Below the pieces are notes generated by a model that saw only the letters and a list, made by a program, of their open reading frames with translations, searched no databases and was not told the origin of the DNA. From a bacterium (GTDB lineage: Bacteria > Actinomycetota > Acidimicrobiia > Spongiisociales > JAENVV01), in the NCBI GenBank assembly GCA_024641305.1, contig JAHEDI010000004.1, forward strand, positions 66,126 through 130,125: DNA of 64,000 nt. The letters are read 5' to 3'. Of this stretch, positions 53,709 through 63,660 are shown piece after piece; the stretch's first letter is position 1; each line of letters opens with the position of its first letter. The position numbers were made by a program, and so were the translations under genes.

Positions 53709-54578
53709 ATGCAGCCTGTCGAGCTATCCATCGTGGTGTTGGCCTGGGATCAACTCCCCTACACCACCGCCTGCGTGGACAGCTTGAGAGCCAATACGGA
53801 TGTTTCCTACGAGCTGATCATTGTTGACAACGGCTCAGCGCCGGAGGCAGCCGCCTACGCCGCCGAGGCAGCCGACATTTCGGTACTGAATCCAACTAAC
53901 CGGGGATTCGCGGTGGGGATGAATCAGGGCCTGGGTGAGGCCACCGGGCGATTTGTCGCTTTCGTCAACAACGACACGGTTTTCCCAGAGCAGTGGGCAT
54001 CAACGGTACTCTCCAACTTCGAAGACCCAACTGTTGGTCTGGTCGCCCCGGCGGTAACCGCCGCCGGCAACCCGGTAACGGTCCGCGCCCAAGTTGGAGA
54101 ACACAGCTCGGCACTGACGCCGTTTGCGGAGCTGCCAAGCGGTGTCGTCTACGTTCTACCTTCTCACTTGATTCGCGAGGTCGGCGGATGGAACGAGGGA
54201 TATCCGGTCGCTTCGGCTGAAGATCTAGACCTCGTATTCACCATCTGGACCAACGACCTCAACATCGTGCTGGATGAGCGGGTACTCGTTCAACATGTCT
54301 CACAGGGAACGGTCAAATCGAAGCTTCCCAACCGCGGAAGCTTGTACCGCGCCAATCTCAACCGCTTCCTCGATCGATGGTCAGGCCCCGATGAGATCGT
54401 TCGAGTCGCCGAGTGTGGCCAGACGGCCCATGACCGTAATCGGGTTGCCGCTCGGGCAGCTGCCGTTTGGCTTGGCCGCTTGATCGACGAGCGGGACGTA
54501 AGCAAACAGTTGCGATCCGAGCTGCATGCGCCGGCGCCGACGAAGAAGAAATGGTTCAGAGTGAATCCGTTGAACTAG
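53709..54578 (+). CDS. GT2 glycosyltransferase
   Basis: A 289-residue family 2 glycosyltransferase: LSIVVLAWDQLPYTTACVDSL at the start, IIVDNGSAPEA, NRGFAVGMNQGLGEATG and FVNNDTVFPEQW (NND in place of DxD, as in rhamnosyltransferases of the WbbL group), then ASAEDLDLVFTIW. WbbL-like members transfer rhamnose from dTDP-L-rhamnose, and the rhamnose operon lies directly downstream on the other strand, so rhamnosyl transfer is a reasonable guess. The frame extends upstream to 53664, but the ATG at 53709 begins the family and follows a TACACT box. Confidence 0.87.
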   Translation: MQPVELSIVVLAWDQLPYTTACVDSLRANTDVSYELIIVDNGSAPEAAAYAAEAADISVLNPTNRGFAVGMNQGLGEATGRFVAFVNNDTVFPEQWASTVLSNFEDPTVGLVAPAVTAAGNPVTVRAQVGEHSSALTPFAELPSGVVYVLPSHLIREVGGWNEGYPVASAEDLDLVFTIWTNDLNIVLDERVLVQHVSQGTVKSKLPNRGSLYRANLNRFLDRWSGPDEIVRVAECGQTAHDRNRVAARAAAVWLGRLIDERDVSKQLRSELHAPAPTKKKWFRVNPLN

Positions 54579-54589
54579 GAACCAACCCA

Positions 54590-55420
54590 CTAGAGCCAGG
54601 TCAAGATCTGTTCGACCGCCGACGGCAACGACTCTCTCCAGGACCGCATGCGACCCACCTCTGGATACCGCTCTGAAACCAGTAGTGAATTCGCCGGACG
54701 GCGCGCGGGCCGTGGAAACTCGGCCGTGCTGCAGGGACTAATTCGATCCGGGTCGATACCGGCTATTTCCGCCGCCGCCTGTGCCAGGTGAAACCAGGTC
54801 GTCGCTCCCTCGCTTGTGGCATGGACGAGACCCACGGCTGCGAGATCCAACAGCCGGACTGTGTGAGAGGCAAGATCGTCGGCCAGGGTTGGTGATCCAT
54901 GCTGATCATCCACCACCGAAATTGATTTCTCTCGCGCCAGGCGAAGGATCGTCGATACGAAATTGGGATGGCTTCCAGAAATCACCCACGAGGTCCGAAG
55001 GACGAGACAGTCAGGGTTGGCCTCGGAGGCCATTCGTTCGCCGAGTAGCTTGGTCCGCCCGTAGGCACTTTGCGGGTTGGGGAGGTCGGACTCGACGTAG
55101 GGTCCGCTCTTCGTTCCGTCGAAGACATAATCCGTCGAGTAGGTCACGAATCGAACCGAATGATCGGCCGCCCACTTGGCCATGACCTCCACCGAAAGCG
55201 CATTGACGGCCTCAGCTGTAGGCTCGTCGGTCTCGGCCTGATCAACCGCGGTGTATGCGGCACAATTGATCAAGGTGTCGCAGCTTAAACGGTCCAATCG
55301 ATCTCGCAGCAAGTCCGGTCGAGTCAAATCCAGATCGGCTCGAGTCAGCCCGTCTGCGGCCGGCAGGAGCCGCAGGAATGCCGACCCCAATTGACCGGTC
55401 GCGCCAGTAATTGAGATCAT
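54590..55420 (-). CDS. rfbD: dTDP-4-dehydrorhamnose reductase
   Basis: Last step of dTDP-L-rhamnose synthesis: NADPH reduction of dTDP-4-keto-L-rhamnose. [14 protein letters not shown] is the cofactor loop, [13 protein letters not shown] is diagnostic for RfbD/Rml[11 protein letters not shown] follows and the catalytic pair is in SAYGRTK. 276 residues. The ATG overlaps the rfbA stop (ATGA). Last gene of the operon rfbC-rfbB-rfbA-rfbD. Confidence 0.95.
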   Translation of the reverse strand: MISITGATGQLGSAFLRLLPAADGLTRADLDLTRPDLLRDRLDRLSCDTLINCAAYTAVDQAETDEPTAEAVNALSVEVMAKWAADHSVRFVTYSTDYVFDGTKSGPYVESDLPNPQSAYGRTKLLGERMASEANPDCLVLRTSWVISGSHPNFVSTILRLAREKSISVVDDQHGSPTLADDLASHTVRLLDLAAVGLVHATSEGATTWFHLAQAAAEIAGIDPDRISPCSTAEFPRPARRPANSLLVSERYPEVGRMRSWRESLPSAVEQILTWL

Positions 55421-56280
55421 TGTTGGGCGAGGAGAGCTTCTAGATAGGCTCGATAGCCAGAGTTGGGCATCTCGGAGACCACCCGTGCGACGTGGTCAAC
55501 GTCCACGTATCCTCGCTCCAGGGCGATTTCCTCAAGGCAGGCAATCTTGATACCTTGCCGGTGCTCAATCGTAGCGATGAAGTTGGCGGCTTCCAGGAGG
55601 CTGTCGTGGGTCCCGCTGTCCAACCAGGCCACCCCCCGATCAAACAGCTGAACGTGAAGCTGACCATTCGCAAGGTAGGCCCGGTTCACATCTGTTATCT
55701 CAAGTTCACCGCGTGGGGACGGCGCCATGTTCCTGGCAATGCCAACCACCTGCTCGTCGTAGACATACAGACCAGGGACGGCATACCGTGATTTCGGTTT
55801 CTCCGGCTTCTCCTCAATAGATAGGGCCTTGCCATCCGAGTTGAAGTCGACGACACCGTATCGTTCCGGGTCAGCAACCGGATAGCCAAAGACGTAGGCA
55901 CCAAAACGAAACTCAGCGACGACCTGCTCAAGACCGATGCGCCCATAGAAGATGTTGTCACCGAGGATGAGCGTGACCGGGGTGTTGGCGATGAACTCTT
56001 CTCCGACCAGGAACGCCTGCGCGATTCCTTTTGGCTCTGGCTGTACGGCGTACGAGAGCTCGATGCCCCATTGCGACCCGTCGCCGAGCAGATACTCGAA
56101 CCGGGCGACATCCTCAGGGGTGGTGATGAGTAGAACCTCGCGAATGCCAGCTGACATGAGCGTACTGAGGGGGTAGTAGATCATTGGCTTGTCGTAGACC
56201 GGCTGAAGCTGTTTCGACGCCACCCGGGTGAGTGGATACAGCCGACTCCCCGCTCCCCCGGCGAGAACAATTCCTCTCAT
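55417..56280 (-). CDS. rfbA: glucose-1-phosphate thymidylyltransferase
   Basis: Makes dTDP-glucose from glucose-1-phosphate and dTTP, the entry step of rhamnose synthesis. The frame opens at 56307, but the ATG at 56280 overlaps the rfbB stop as ATGA and gives the standard N-terminus [35 protein letters not shown] and ILGDNIFYG (metal-binding) confirm the family. 287 residues, as usual. Confidence 0.96.
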   Translation of the reverse strand: MRGIVLAGGAGSRLYPLTRVASKQLQPVYDKPMIYYPLSTLMSAGIREVLLITTPEDVARFEYLLGDGSQWGIELSYAVQPEPKGIAQAFLVGEEFIANTPVTLILGDNIFYGRIGLEQVVAEFRFGAYVFGYPVADPERYGVVDFNSDGKALSIEEKPEKPKSRYAVPGLYVYDEQVVGIARNMAPSPRGELEITDVNRAYLANGQLHVQLFDRGVAWLDSGTHDSLLEAANFIATIEHRQGIKIACLEEIALERGYVDVDHVARVVSEMPNSGYRAYLEALLAQQ

Positions 56281-57248
56281 GTCTGGGCAGCCTTCAGGGG
56301 GCCCCACCAGTCTTGGCGGTCTCGATAGAAGGCGATGGTATCTGACAACCGCTGTTCAAGCGTGTGGGCGGGGGCCCAACCAAGACTCCGCAGCTTGCTC
56401 GAATCCACCGCATACCGTCGGTCGTGGCCGGGCCGATCGGCTACAAAGTTGATGAACGAATCGTCCCGACCGGTGGCCTCGAGGAGTCGCCGCGTCAAAT
56501 CGAGGTTGGATACCTGAGCGTTGGCCCCAATGTTGTATATCTCGCCAGGCGTACCCTCCTGGGCAAGGAGATAGATCGCCGAACAATGATCCTCTACATA
56601 GAGCCAATCACGCTCATTCAGGCCATCCCCGTAAACCGGGACCGGCTTGCCTTCCAGGAGATTCGTCACGAACAACGGAATCATCTTTTCGGGAAACTGA
56701 TATGGGCCGTAATTGTTCGTGCATCGCGTGATAATCGCCGGGTAATCGTAGGTAACCGCATATGACTGGACCACGAGATCAGCGCCGGCCTTGGACGCCG
56801 AGTATGGGGAAGACGGGTCCAGGACCGCCGTCTCGGATGCGAACCCTTCGGCTATTGAACCATAGACCTCGTCGGTGGAAACCTGGATGAAACGGGGGAC
56901 GCCGTGCCGCCGAGCTGCATCGATAAGAACACCTGACCCCACCACATTGGTTTCGAGAAACACGGATGGCCCGTCAATTGATCGATCGACGTGACTTTCA
57001 GCTGCAAAGTTGACAACCACATCGGCGTCGGCAACGAGCCGATCGACGAGTTGCAGATCACGAATATCGCCATGCACAAACGTGTGGCCACCAAGCAGGT
57101 CGAGCTCGTCGACGGTCGCCCTGACTCCGGCATAGGTGAGGGCGTCAAGATTGACGACTTGAGCATCAGGTTCAGTGGCCAGAACGTAGCGAACGAAGTT
57201 GGAACCGATAAAACCAGCGCCACCAGTCACAAGATAGGTACGAGACAT
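56277..57248 (-). CDS. rfbB: dTDP-glucose 4,6-dehydratase
   Basis: NAD-dependent short-chain dehydrogenase-type enzyme converting dTDP-glucose to dTDP-4-keto-6-deoxyglucose. [18 protein letters not shown] is the NAD loop; STDEVYGS holds the active-site Thr-Asp-Glu, and [11 protein letters not shown] the catalytic Tyr and Lys. The frame starts at 57257, but an AGGA eight bases before the ATG at 57248 favours the latter, giving 323 residues. The gene lies 50 bases after rfbC and overlaps rfbA. Confidence 0.96.
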   Translation of the reverse strand: MSRTYLVTGGAGFIGSNFVRYVLATEPDAQVVNLDALTYAGVRATVDELDLLGGHTFVHGDIRDLQLVDRLVADADVVVNFAAESHVDRSIDGPSVFLETNVVGSGVLIDAARRHGVPRFIQVSTDEVYGSIAEGFASETAVLDPSSPYSASKAGADLVVQSYAVTYDYPAIITRCTNNYGPYQFPEKMIPLFVTNLLEGKPVPVYGDGLNERDWLYVEDHCSAIYLLAQEGTPGEIYNIGANAQVSNLDLTRRLLEATGRDDSFINFVADRPGHDRRYAVDSSKLRSLGWAPAHTLEQRLSDTIAFYRDRQDWWGPLKAAQT

Positions 57249-57298
57249 GATCGTCATCCTAGGCGACCAACCAGCGACAACCCAGGTGGTGATACCCG

Positions 57299-57847
57299 TC
57301 AGTCATACAAGACTGCGTCCTCAACGCCCGGAGCGGCCGAATCCTTCTCAGAGACCATGAAATCCATCGCGGGCCACGTAACCCCGATCGCTGGGTCGTC
57401 ATACCGAATTGCCCGATCACAGTCCGCCTGAAAATAGGACGTGGTCTTGTAAGCAACATCGGCGATCTCCCCAAGAACAACGAACCCATGACCAAAGCCG
57501 GGCGGGACCCATAATTGATTATGGGATTCATCGTCAATTTGCACGCCCACCCATTCAAGGAATGTCGCCGAGCTTTGCCTGAGATCTACCGCCACATCCC
57601 AGATGGCCCCTCTGACAGAACGGACCAGCTTCCCCTGAGGACTGGGCAGCTGATAGTGGATACCCCGCAGCACTCCTGCCCCGCTCCGGCTGTGATTGTC
57701 CTGCACAAAGTCCAGATCCATGCCCGCAGCTAGCATGGTTCGGCGATTCCAGGACTCCAAGAAGAAGCCGCGCTCGTCTCCGAAGACGTTCGGCTGGATG
57801 ATCTTGACCTCGGGAATCTTGGTGTCGATGATCTGCACGCCTGGCAT
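57299..57847 (-). CDS. rfbC: dTDP-4-dehydrorhamnose 3,5-epimerase
   Basis: Cupin-fold epimerase of the rhamnose pathway. FGDERGFFLESW near the start, QDNHSRSGAGVLRGIHYQ with the catalytic His, and the catalytic Tyr region YKTTSYFQ near residue 140. 182 residues. A TACGAT overlaps the ATG at 57847, so if that is the -10 box the mRNA would start near 57840 and translation would begin at the GTG at 57838 instead, also compatible with the family N-terminus. First gene of the rhamnose operon. Confidence 0.95.
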   Translation of the reverse strand: MPGVQIIDTKIPEVKIIQPNVFGDERGFFLESWNRRTMLAAGMDLDFVQDNHSRSGAGVLRGIHYQLPSPQGKLVRSVRGAIWDVAVDLRQSSATFLEWVGVQIDDESHNQLWVPPGFGHGFVVLGEIADVAYKTTSYFQADCDRAIRYDDPAIGVTWPAMDFMVSEKDSAAPGVEDAVLYD

Positions 57848-57951
57848 CGTAGCGTTTCATGTACGCGCAAATCTCTAGAACGAAGTCATAACGCCGTCCA
57901 CTGGCCAGTCGACCAACTGAGACGCTCCAGATCGCATCAACGTGGCCACTC

Positions 57952-60900
57952 TTAGTTCGTCGTGACTTCCAGACGTTGGCCAGCAAGGAACGGGGCAATC
58001 AGTTCCGCGAATTCTAGCGCCCGAACATCGAACGTATGCCGATCGCGGACGATTGACATTCCCCGGACAGCCAGTTCCTGCCGGCGGTTCGCATCGTCGC
58101 GGAAGTGCGCTAGCAACTCTCCGAGGCTCTCAGCTGAGTCGAAGGTCGGGACGGCATCCCCGAATGCCTCAGCTAGGCCGTCAACGCCGTCGGAGACGAC
58201 AAAAGCACCCGATGCGAGTGCATCAAACAAGCGGTTCGATAGAAAGCCCCACTCTCGCATATCAGTCCAGTGGTCGTTGACGAGGATATTGCACGAGCTG
58301 TAAAGAACAGGGAGTTGGTCATTTGGCATGAATCCGCGCAGTAATCCTGGTGGAACCCGGCCATCCCAATCATTGCCGTAAAGCTGAAAATCCACACCAA
58401 GTTCGATCAGGTAATCGACCGCCGGCCTGGTGGAGTTACGTGAGTTCCCGACAAATAACACGTCGACCTCAAGATCCGAGTGTGGCGGATGCGGGTGAAA
58501 GTGACTGGGGTCCGTGGCCTGATGAAAGACATGAACCGGTACATCGACTTGTTCAGCGAGGTGGGCCGCGTATTTCGAAGAAGCGACCAACACAAGGTCA
58601 TACCGCTCAACCTCCCTCGGGCTGATATCTTCTGGGTGGCTGATGATCCAGAGGACGTTGATCTGACTCGGTTTCGGAACGTACGGGGTCAAGCCGCGCA
58701 GGTGGACCACGATGTCGGCATCTTGATGGCCCTGGTCGTCCCACTCCGCCAACACGTGAATCTCAGTTCGAAAACCCTGTCCCTGCAACGCAGCCGCGAA
58801 ATGACGGGCAAAGTGAGTGTCCCCCCAGGCCTCGGCGACGTCCCAGGTGGGGGCACCTATCTTGAAAGCAACGCACGGACGCCGGAACTCGGTATCGACC
58901 GCCGCCAGGAAGTCATTGACGCGCTTGTCGTATGTGTGGAACTCCAGGACGGTCGCTCGGAGCTGATCGACCAGTTCAACTCGAGCGGCCTCATCATGCA
59001 GGTACTTGTCGAGTAAAGCCCGGAGTTCCTCGCGGGAGGAGTAGGTTGGGAGTAGTCCGCCGAAGACCTCGGCGCTTCCAAGCGTGTTGTCGGTCAAGAC
59101 CAGTGAGCCACTGGCGAGAGCGTCGAAAACCCGAGAATTGATGGCCCCGTAAGGCAACGTGGGGCCAGCTGTGTCGTCAATCGTGATGGTTGCAGATCGG
59201 TAAACATCCGGCAAGGCGTCATAGTCGAGAAAGCCGCGCCAGAACCGTTGGACTCGTGGCACCTTGTGCCAATTCTTGCCAAAGATCAGAAAGCGTTCAT
59301 CGGCATCGACAATGATCTGGTCGATGACCTCGCGGCCCTGGCCCCAAAAGTTCCCCGTGAACACATAATCACTCGCATACGTTGGGCTTTTCGGTCCGGG
59401 GACAAAACGATCTGGATTGGAGGCAAGTGGGATCACCGAGGAGGTCCGACCAAGTCGTTCCTCAATCATGTCCGCCGAGACCGAACTAGAGGGAACCAAT
59501 ATGTCGTAAGCACCTATCCATGGCTGGTCAAGCCATCGGTCGGTCCAGTTCCGGATCCACGCCACCGTAACGGCCGACGAAGACAAACGACTCACATCGA
59601 AGGTGTCCAACAGAGATATCACGAGGCTGACGTCATCGGGAAGGTCATACCAACGATCCTGAAAACGTTCGGCGTAGACGACCTGCCACCCAGCCCGACT
59701 GAAGGCATCTCCGAGCTCGTGGGCCGTGTACCAATCCCCCCAGCCGAGACTCGGATCATCTTGCGTCAATGTGATCGCAACCGTCCGTCCCCGTCCTAGC
59801 GGATCCGCCCAATGGGTGGCCTCGCTGATTGCGTCCAGGCGCAACGTTCGAGCGAGAGATGGCGCCCAGCGATCAACAAAGACCTGGGCGTTCGTCATCC
59901 GATTCACCCGAACGACACCGGTCCCCAGTTCGTCCTGACTGGCCGACTCGTGATGGAAAAGCGCCGCCTGACCGCAGAAGTACACGGTCCTACCGGACTG
60001 TCGGATCATCAGGTTCAGGTCAACATCCTCCGTCCCATACACATACGCTTCGTCAAACTCGCCGACTTCATAAAACACATCACGAGGAATCAACATACAA
60101 GCGGCAGTCACACTCGGGACCTCAAAGGTTCCAGCGAGTACTTCTGCGGATGGGTCCTCACCTCTTCCCAGGTTCACCGCCCGTGGACGGCCGTTATGCC
60201 AGGTATACGCGATACCCCGATGTTGTACCGTCAGCTCAAACTCTTGTCCCGCCGGGTCGGAGGCCTCGGGGTACACGAGTAGCGCTCCGACCGCACCGGC
60301 GTTCTCAGTCTCCGTGGCGACGGCGACCATGGCCGAGAGCCATCCGGGGTTGATCGGGTCCACGTCGTTATTGAGAAACAACAGGAAACTGCCGTTGGCT
60401 GCCTCAGCTCCCTGGTTACAGGCGCGCGAGAAGGATTCATTACGAGAATTCTGGATCACGGTTACTGAGAGATCGGCTACCCCTGAAAGCCACTCCACGG
60501 TACCGTCAGTCGAAGCGTTATCGACGACTATGAGCTCAAAGTCGGGGTAGTCGGTTCGCGACCGTAATCCCTGCACCAGTCGCTCCATATGATGCTTACC
60601 GTCCCGGGTTGGAACGATGATTGAGACCTGACCCTGATCTGTCGGCGGTGTCGGCGGTCGGAGTTTTTTTATCGCCGTCACAACTTCTTGTTTGCTCGCT
60701 CGTCGAACATCAAGCTTGGCTGGGAGCGAGGGACCTTTCTGCACCTTGCTCCGACGATAAACCGCCGCGACACCAGGCACCCGGCGTAAGAACCGAAGCC
60801 GCTGTGCGAGCCCAAGCGCCAGCCGTACGGACCTCCTTTTGGAAAGACTTGCATACTTCTTTTTGGTGGCGGCGAGTTCGTCTGCGACACGCTTGACGCG

Positions 60901-62529
60901 AGTCTCAAGAACGGTCACCCGCGCCTTCCGATCGCCGAGTTGAGAACCCAGTTTCTCGTTTTCACTGCGGAGCGCAGCAATCGTCTGACCAAAGTCAGCA
61001 ATCTCTCCCAGAGCGTGCTCCAGTTGAGATTGCAGGTTTCCGTTGGCCGCCGCCAGGGCGTCTACGCGCTCGCTCATAGCCTGCAGGTTCTGCTCGGCCG
61101 ACGCCAACTCAGCAGACCTAAGTTCCCCGAGTTCCTTGAGTCGCCTCAGAACATCCTGATACTCAACGCGAAGCCGCTGGCCTGACATTGCCGCCGGACC
61201 GATCTTGCTGGGATCTGCCATCTTCGAAAGTGTCATTCGAAAATCACGGTCAACCGCCACCGAAACAATCGTCCAAGGGGTGCGCGACAGCACCTTCTCA
61301 ACGTCAATTCGGCTGTGAAGGAACGGCGGGTCTGTCTCTTGGAAACTCAGCCGGCGGCGCTCATCAAAAAAGGCGTTCGGAGCATGCTCGGAGTCGAGGA
61401 CCGTTCCCGACAGGACCACACTTGCGGTTGAGCTCGTGATCTGGGCCAAGGCGGTGAGTAATTCCCCCAGTAAATCAGGGCGAATCTCATCCAGGGTATC
61501 GACTCCGACAACGTGAGTGAAGCCCTGCCGATCGGCCATTCCCATCAACTCGCCACCGCCACGCAGCGGTATCCATTGAAACAGATCAGGTGGGACATCA
61601 TCGGGAACCGACGGCATCGATGGCGCCGGCGACAAATCAAGAAACAACCCGACCGACGGTTGCGAAGCCAGCGCTTCTTCCACTGCAGCGTCGCGCCGTG
61701 TGCGGAAGGCTGGTCCGATCCGTCGGTCAGTGGACTCTGGCCGCTCAGGAAGATTCCGAAGAGCTCGAACCAACTCATCGCCTGCGAATTTGAAATCCTC
61801 GGTCAAAGGCTCCCTAGAGGCTGCCGCCAGATATTCGTCGGTCGGGTTTTGGGGCGGCGCCTGATGGTGGATGATGCCCGAATCGACCAGTGGTCGGACG
61901 TCCTTTTCGACGTCAAGACCAACGAGTTTGGCTACCCCTAGAACCCGGTCGACCATATCCAAGCCCGGAATGTCAAACCCTACGATCGGAAAATGGACCT
62001 GGGCGTGTAAGTCCGCCAACCTTTGGTTATATCGCATAGCAATAGCATCTGCTTGCAAAGGTGTGAACCCATCCCGACTTTGGAGACTCCGAGAGATGGA
62101 CTCCGTCGAACGGTATACGCCAACAAGTCGAGCCTCGGGGAGCACCGACACCCAAGCACCAAGCGTAAACAGCGTGCGCGGATCTTTGAATCCCCAAGCC
62201 CCGATATGCCCTTGAAGAGTACGTTCGATTGCTATCTCTAAGCGCCGTTTCTGAACAACCGAGTCCGATATGACCGAGGGCGGACACGTCCAATCCCTGT
62301 CCATCGATCTCAGCATGTGCCGGTTCTCATTGTTCATATGGACTGACTCGAAAAAGCCATACGGGTTGTCATGTCGGGGTGGCAACACTTCACCGAGATG
62401 TAATCCCATTTCTCCGAAAAGGCGCGTTACAGCACTCGACCCAGAGCGGTGGGATGAGAGAATCACCAGCGGAGTCTCGTATTGAGGGGCTGCTTGTGCG
62501 GCGCGATCGTTCGAACGGTGGTCGGTCAT
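57952..62529 (-). CDS. giant multidomain protein: sulfotransferase-like, GT2 and two CgeB-like domains
   Basis: A 1525-residue protein. Residues 20-260 resemble sulfotransferases (SSHRSGSSAVTRLFGEMGLH as PAPS 5'-phosphate loop, YRSTESISRSL for the 3'-phosphate). Residues 290-435 are weakly like a methyltransferase or another Rossmann fold. A coiled coil spans about 450-565. Residues 635-890 form a GT2 domain (VSIIVPTRDGKHHMERLV, LIVVDNASTDG, FLLFLNNDVDPINPGW, YGTEDVDLNLMIRQSG). Residues 915-1225 and 1240-1515 are two CgeB-like GT-B units, each with RVFDALASG or RLFDALASG and a closing HTYDxRV or HTFDVRA. The ATG overlaps the sulfotransferase gene stop. Probably makes or decorates a surface glycan; product unknown. 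Confidence 0.82.
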   Translation of the reverse strand: MTDHRSNDRAAQAAPQYETPLVILSSHRSGSSAVTRLFGEMGLHLGEVLPPRHDNPYGFFESVHMNNENRHMLRSMDRDWTCPPSVISDSVVQKRRLEIAIERTLQGHIGAWGFKDPRTLFTLGAWVSVLPEARLVGVYRSTESISRSLQSRDGFTPLQADAIAMRYNQRLADLHAQVHFPIVGFDIPGLDMVDRVLGVAKLVGLDVEKDVRPLVDSGIIHHQAPPQNPTDEYLAAASREPLTEDFKFAGDELVRALRNLPERPESTDRRIGPAFRTRRDAAVEEALASQPSVGLFLDLSPAPSMPSVPDDVPPDLFQWIPLRGGGELMGMADRQGFTHVVGVDTLDEIRPDLLGELLTALAQITSSTASVVLSGTVLDSEHAPNAFFDERRRLSFQETDPPFLHSRIDVEKVLSRTPWTIVSVAVDRDFRMTLSKMADPSKIGPAAMSGQRLRVEYQDVLRRLKELGELRSAELASAEQNLQAMSERVDALAAANGNLQSQLEHALGEIADFGQTIAALRSENEKLGSQLGDRKARVTVLETRVKRVADELAATKKKYASLSKRRSVRLALGLAQRLRFLRRVPGVAAVYRRSKVQKGPSLPAKLDVRRASKQEVVTAIKKLRPPTPPTDQGQVSIIVPTRDGKHHMERLVQGLRSRTDYPDFELIVVDNASTDGTVEWLSGVADLSVTVIQNSRNESFSRACNQGAEAANGSFLLFLNNDVDPINPGWLSAMVAVATETENAGAVGALLVYPEASDPAGQEFELTVQHRGIAYTWHNGRPRAVNLGRGEDPSAEVLAGTFEVPSVTAACMLIPRDVFYEVGEFDEAYVYGTEDVDLNLMIRQSGRTVYFCGQAALFHHESASQDELGTGVVRVNRMTNAQVFVDRWAPSLARTLRLDAISEATHWADPLGRGRTVAITLTQDDPSLGWGDWYTAHELGDAFSRAGWQVVYAERFQDRWYDLPDDVSLVISLLDTFDVSRLSSSAVTVAWIRNWTDRWLDQPWIGAYDILVPSSSVSADMIEERLGRTSSVIPLASNPDRFVPGPKSPTYASDYVFTGNFWGQGREVIDQIIVDADERFLIFGKNWHKVPRVQRFWRGFLDYDALPDVYRSATITIDDTAGPTLPYGAINSRVFDALASGSLVLTDNTLGSAEVFGGLLPTYSSREELRALLDKYLHDEAARVELVDQLRATVLEFHTYDKRVNDFLAAVDTEFRRPCVAFKIGAPTWDVAEAWGDTHFARHFAAALQGQGFRTEIHVLAEWDDQGHQDADIVVHLRGLTPYVPKPSQINVLWIISHPEDISPREVERYDLVLVASSKYAAHLAEQVDVPVHVFHQATDPSHFHPHPPHSDLEVDVLFVGNSRNSTRPAVDYLIELGVDFQLYGNDWDGRVPPGLLRGFMPNDQLPVLYSSCNILVNDHWTDMREWGFLSNRLFDALASGAFVVSDGVDGLAEAFGDAVPTFDSAESLGELLAHFRDDANRRQELAVRGMSIVRDRHTFDVRALEFAELIAPFLAGQRLEVTTN

Positions 62530-63422
62530 GTCGATGCGCTCCTCAGGTAGCGGCCAACGGTGCGAACCCCGGCCTCAGAGAGTTCGACCAACAAGTCCCG
62601 GCCCAACGCGAGAACTTCCTCAGTCAAACCTTCATCTGATCGCCATCTTTCCAGGTGCGCACGCGTCTCTGTTACCTCGTCACGAAGGTACTCTTCAACC
62701 GCGGTAGATGGGTCACATCCGATGAACGACCAAAACGCAGACACCACCTCTTCCGGCTCCTGCCGAACGAGATCCTCAAGATAAACCGTATGAACTGACC
62801 CGTCAGGCATCAGCCGATACTGCTCTTCAGCTCGATACATCCGTTCAGCCCACCAGGCCATTCCGAGGCGGTGGGTGTTCGGCCCCCACCCAAGCGGTAC
62901 GACGGAGCTAACTACTCCTCGAGGATCGCGAACACTATGAATCATTCGCATGTTGGGGAATAGTCGGGCGAGCAAACTTCCCACATAGATATTGTCCGGC
63001 GTCATCTCTATCCAGCCAGGCTTCCCAATTTTGATGGCACAAGAGGTAAGCAATTCATCAACCAGAGCCGCACTCGCCTCCCACGGATTCGACTCGTAGC
63101 TCCGTCTAAATCGCTCGACCGCTCCCTGAAATGTCACCTCGTCGATCACCTTATGCATCCCGCGAGTTTCACCGTTAGGTAGATCTCGCCGATACCAAAA
63201 CCCGTTCATGCGGTTGACAAAGCCATCCAAACTAACCAGACCCGATAGAAGGTCTGGGAGTCCACCACGATCCACATGAAATCTGACCTCAAGAGGCACC
63301 GTTGCGTAGTCAGGATGCTGACCCAAGACAGCAGCAGTAACCGTGGTACCGGACCTACCGGTTCCTCCGACAAATATGGGAGGTGGACTCTCAAGCCGCG
63401 GATCGCCAGCCAACAGCCTCAT
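62526..63422 (-). CDS. sulfotransferase
   Basis: A 298-residue PAPS-dependent sulfotransferase-family protein: FVGGTGRSGTTVTAAVLGQH carries the 5'-phosphate loop, IHSVRDPRGVVSSV the 3'-phosphate Arg/Ser, and a C-terminal helical half follows (VYLEDLVRQEPEEVV). No signal peptide, so it acts in the cytosol. It is coupled to the 1525-residue protein by ATGA, which itself starts with a sulfotransferase-like domain, so sulfated sugars are likely in the product. No good Shine-Dalgarno precedes its ATG, but the ATG overlaps the stop of a small upstream frame. Confidence 0.9.
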   Translation of the reverse strand: MRLLAGDPRLESPPPIFVGGTGRSGTTVTAAVLGQHPDYATVPLEVRFHVDRGGLPDLLSGLVSLDGFVNRMNGFWYRRDLPNGETRGMHKVIDEVTFQGAVERFRRSYESNPWEASAALVDELLTSCAIKIGKPGWIEMTPDNIYVGSLLARLFPNMRMIHSVRDPRGVVSSVVPLGWGPNTHRLGMAWWAERMYRAEEQYRLMPDGSVHTVYLEDLVRQEPEEVVSAFWSFIGCDPSTAVEEYLRDEVTETRAHLERWRSDEGLTEEVLALGRDLLVELSEAGVRTVGRYLRSAST

Positions 63423-63634
63423 CCCGTACAGCTTCGATTCGACTGCTGCTCCGCTTTCAGTTGATCGCTATGGAGCTGGATACCGAGGACTAGACCTTCC
63501 CGGGCAGCACCGGATTCGGCATCCACCAAAGCAACCCCAACATTGTTGAGGCGTCGATCGCCTTCATGTCCTCGGTGGCGAGGAACGAGCCACGCTCGCC
63601 CCGCCTCCACCAGTCCAAAGGTTGAGAAAATCAT
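63419..63634 (-). CDS. possible small protein upstream of sulfotransferase
   Basis: A 71-residue frame starting at the ATG at 63634 and ending with a four-base ATGA overlap on the sulfotransferase start. It opens hydrophobically (MIFSTFGLVE) and then has VGVALVDAESGAAREGLVLG. I recognise no family and no strong Shine-Dalgarno. The only support is the ATGA junction, which is how most real neighbours in this window are joined. It could be a chance frame in the transketolase-sulfotransferase gap. Confidence 0.3.
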   Translation of the reverse strand: MIFSTFGLVEAGRAWLVPRHRGHEGDRRLNNVGVALVDAESGAAREGLVLGIQLHSDQLKAEQQSNRSCTG

Positions 63635-63660
63635 GGCTAGGAATTGTAGCCCTAGACGGG

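Noticed and set aside
57555-57998. 147-codon minus-strand frame across the start of rfbC
   Set aside because: It overlaps rfbC in another frame, is rich in Arg and His, and has no family match.
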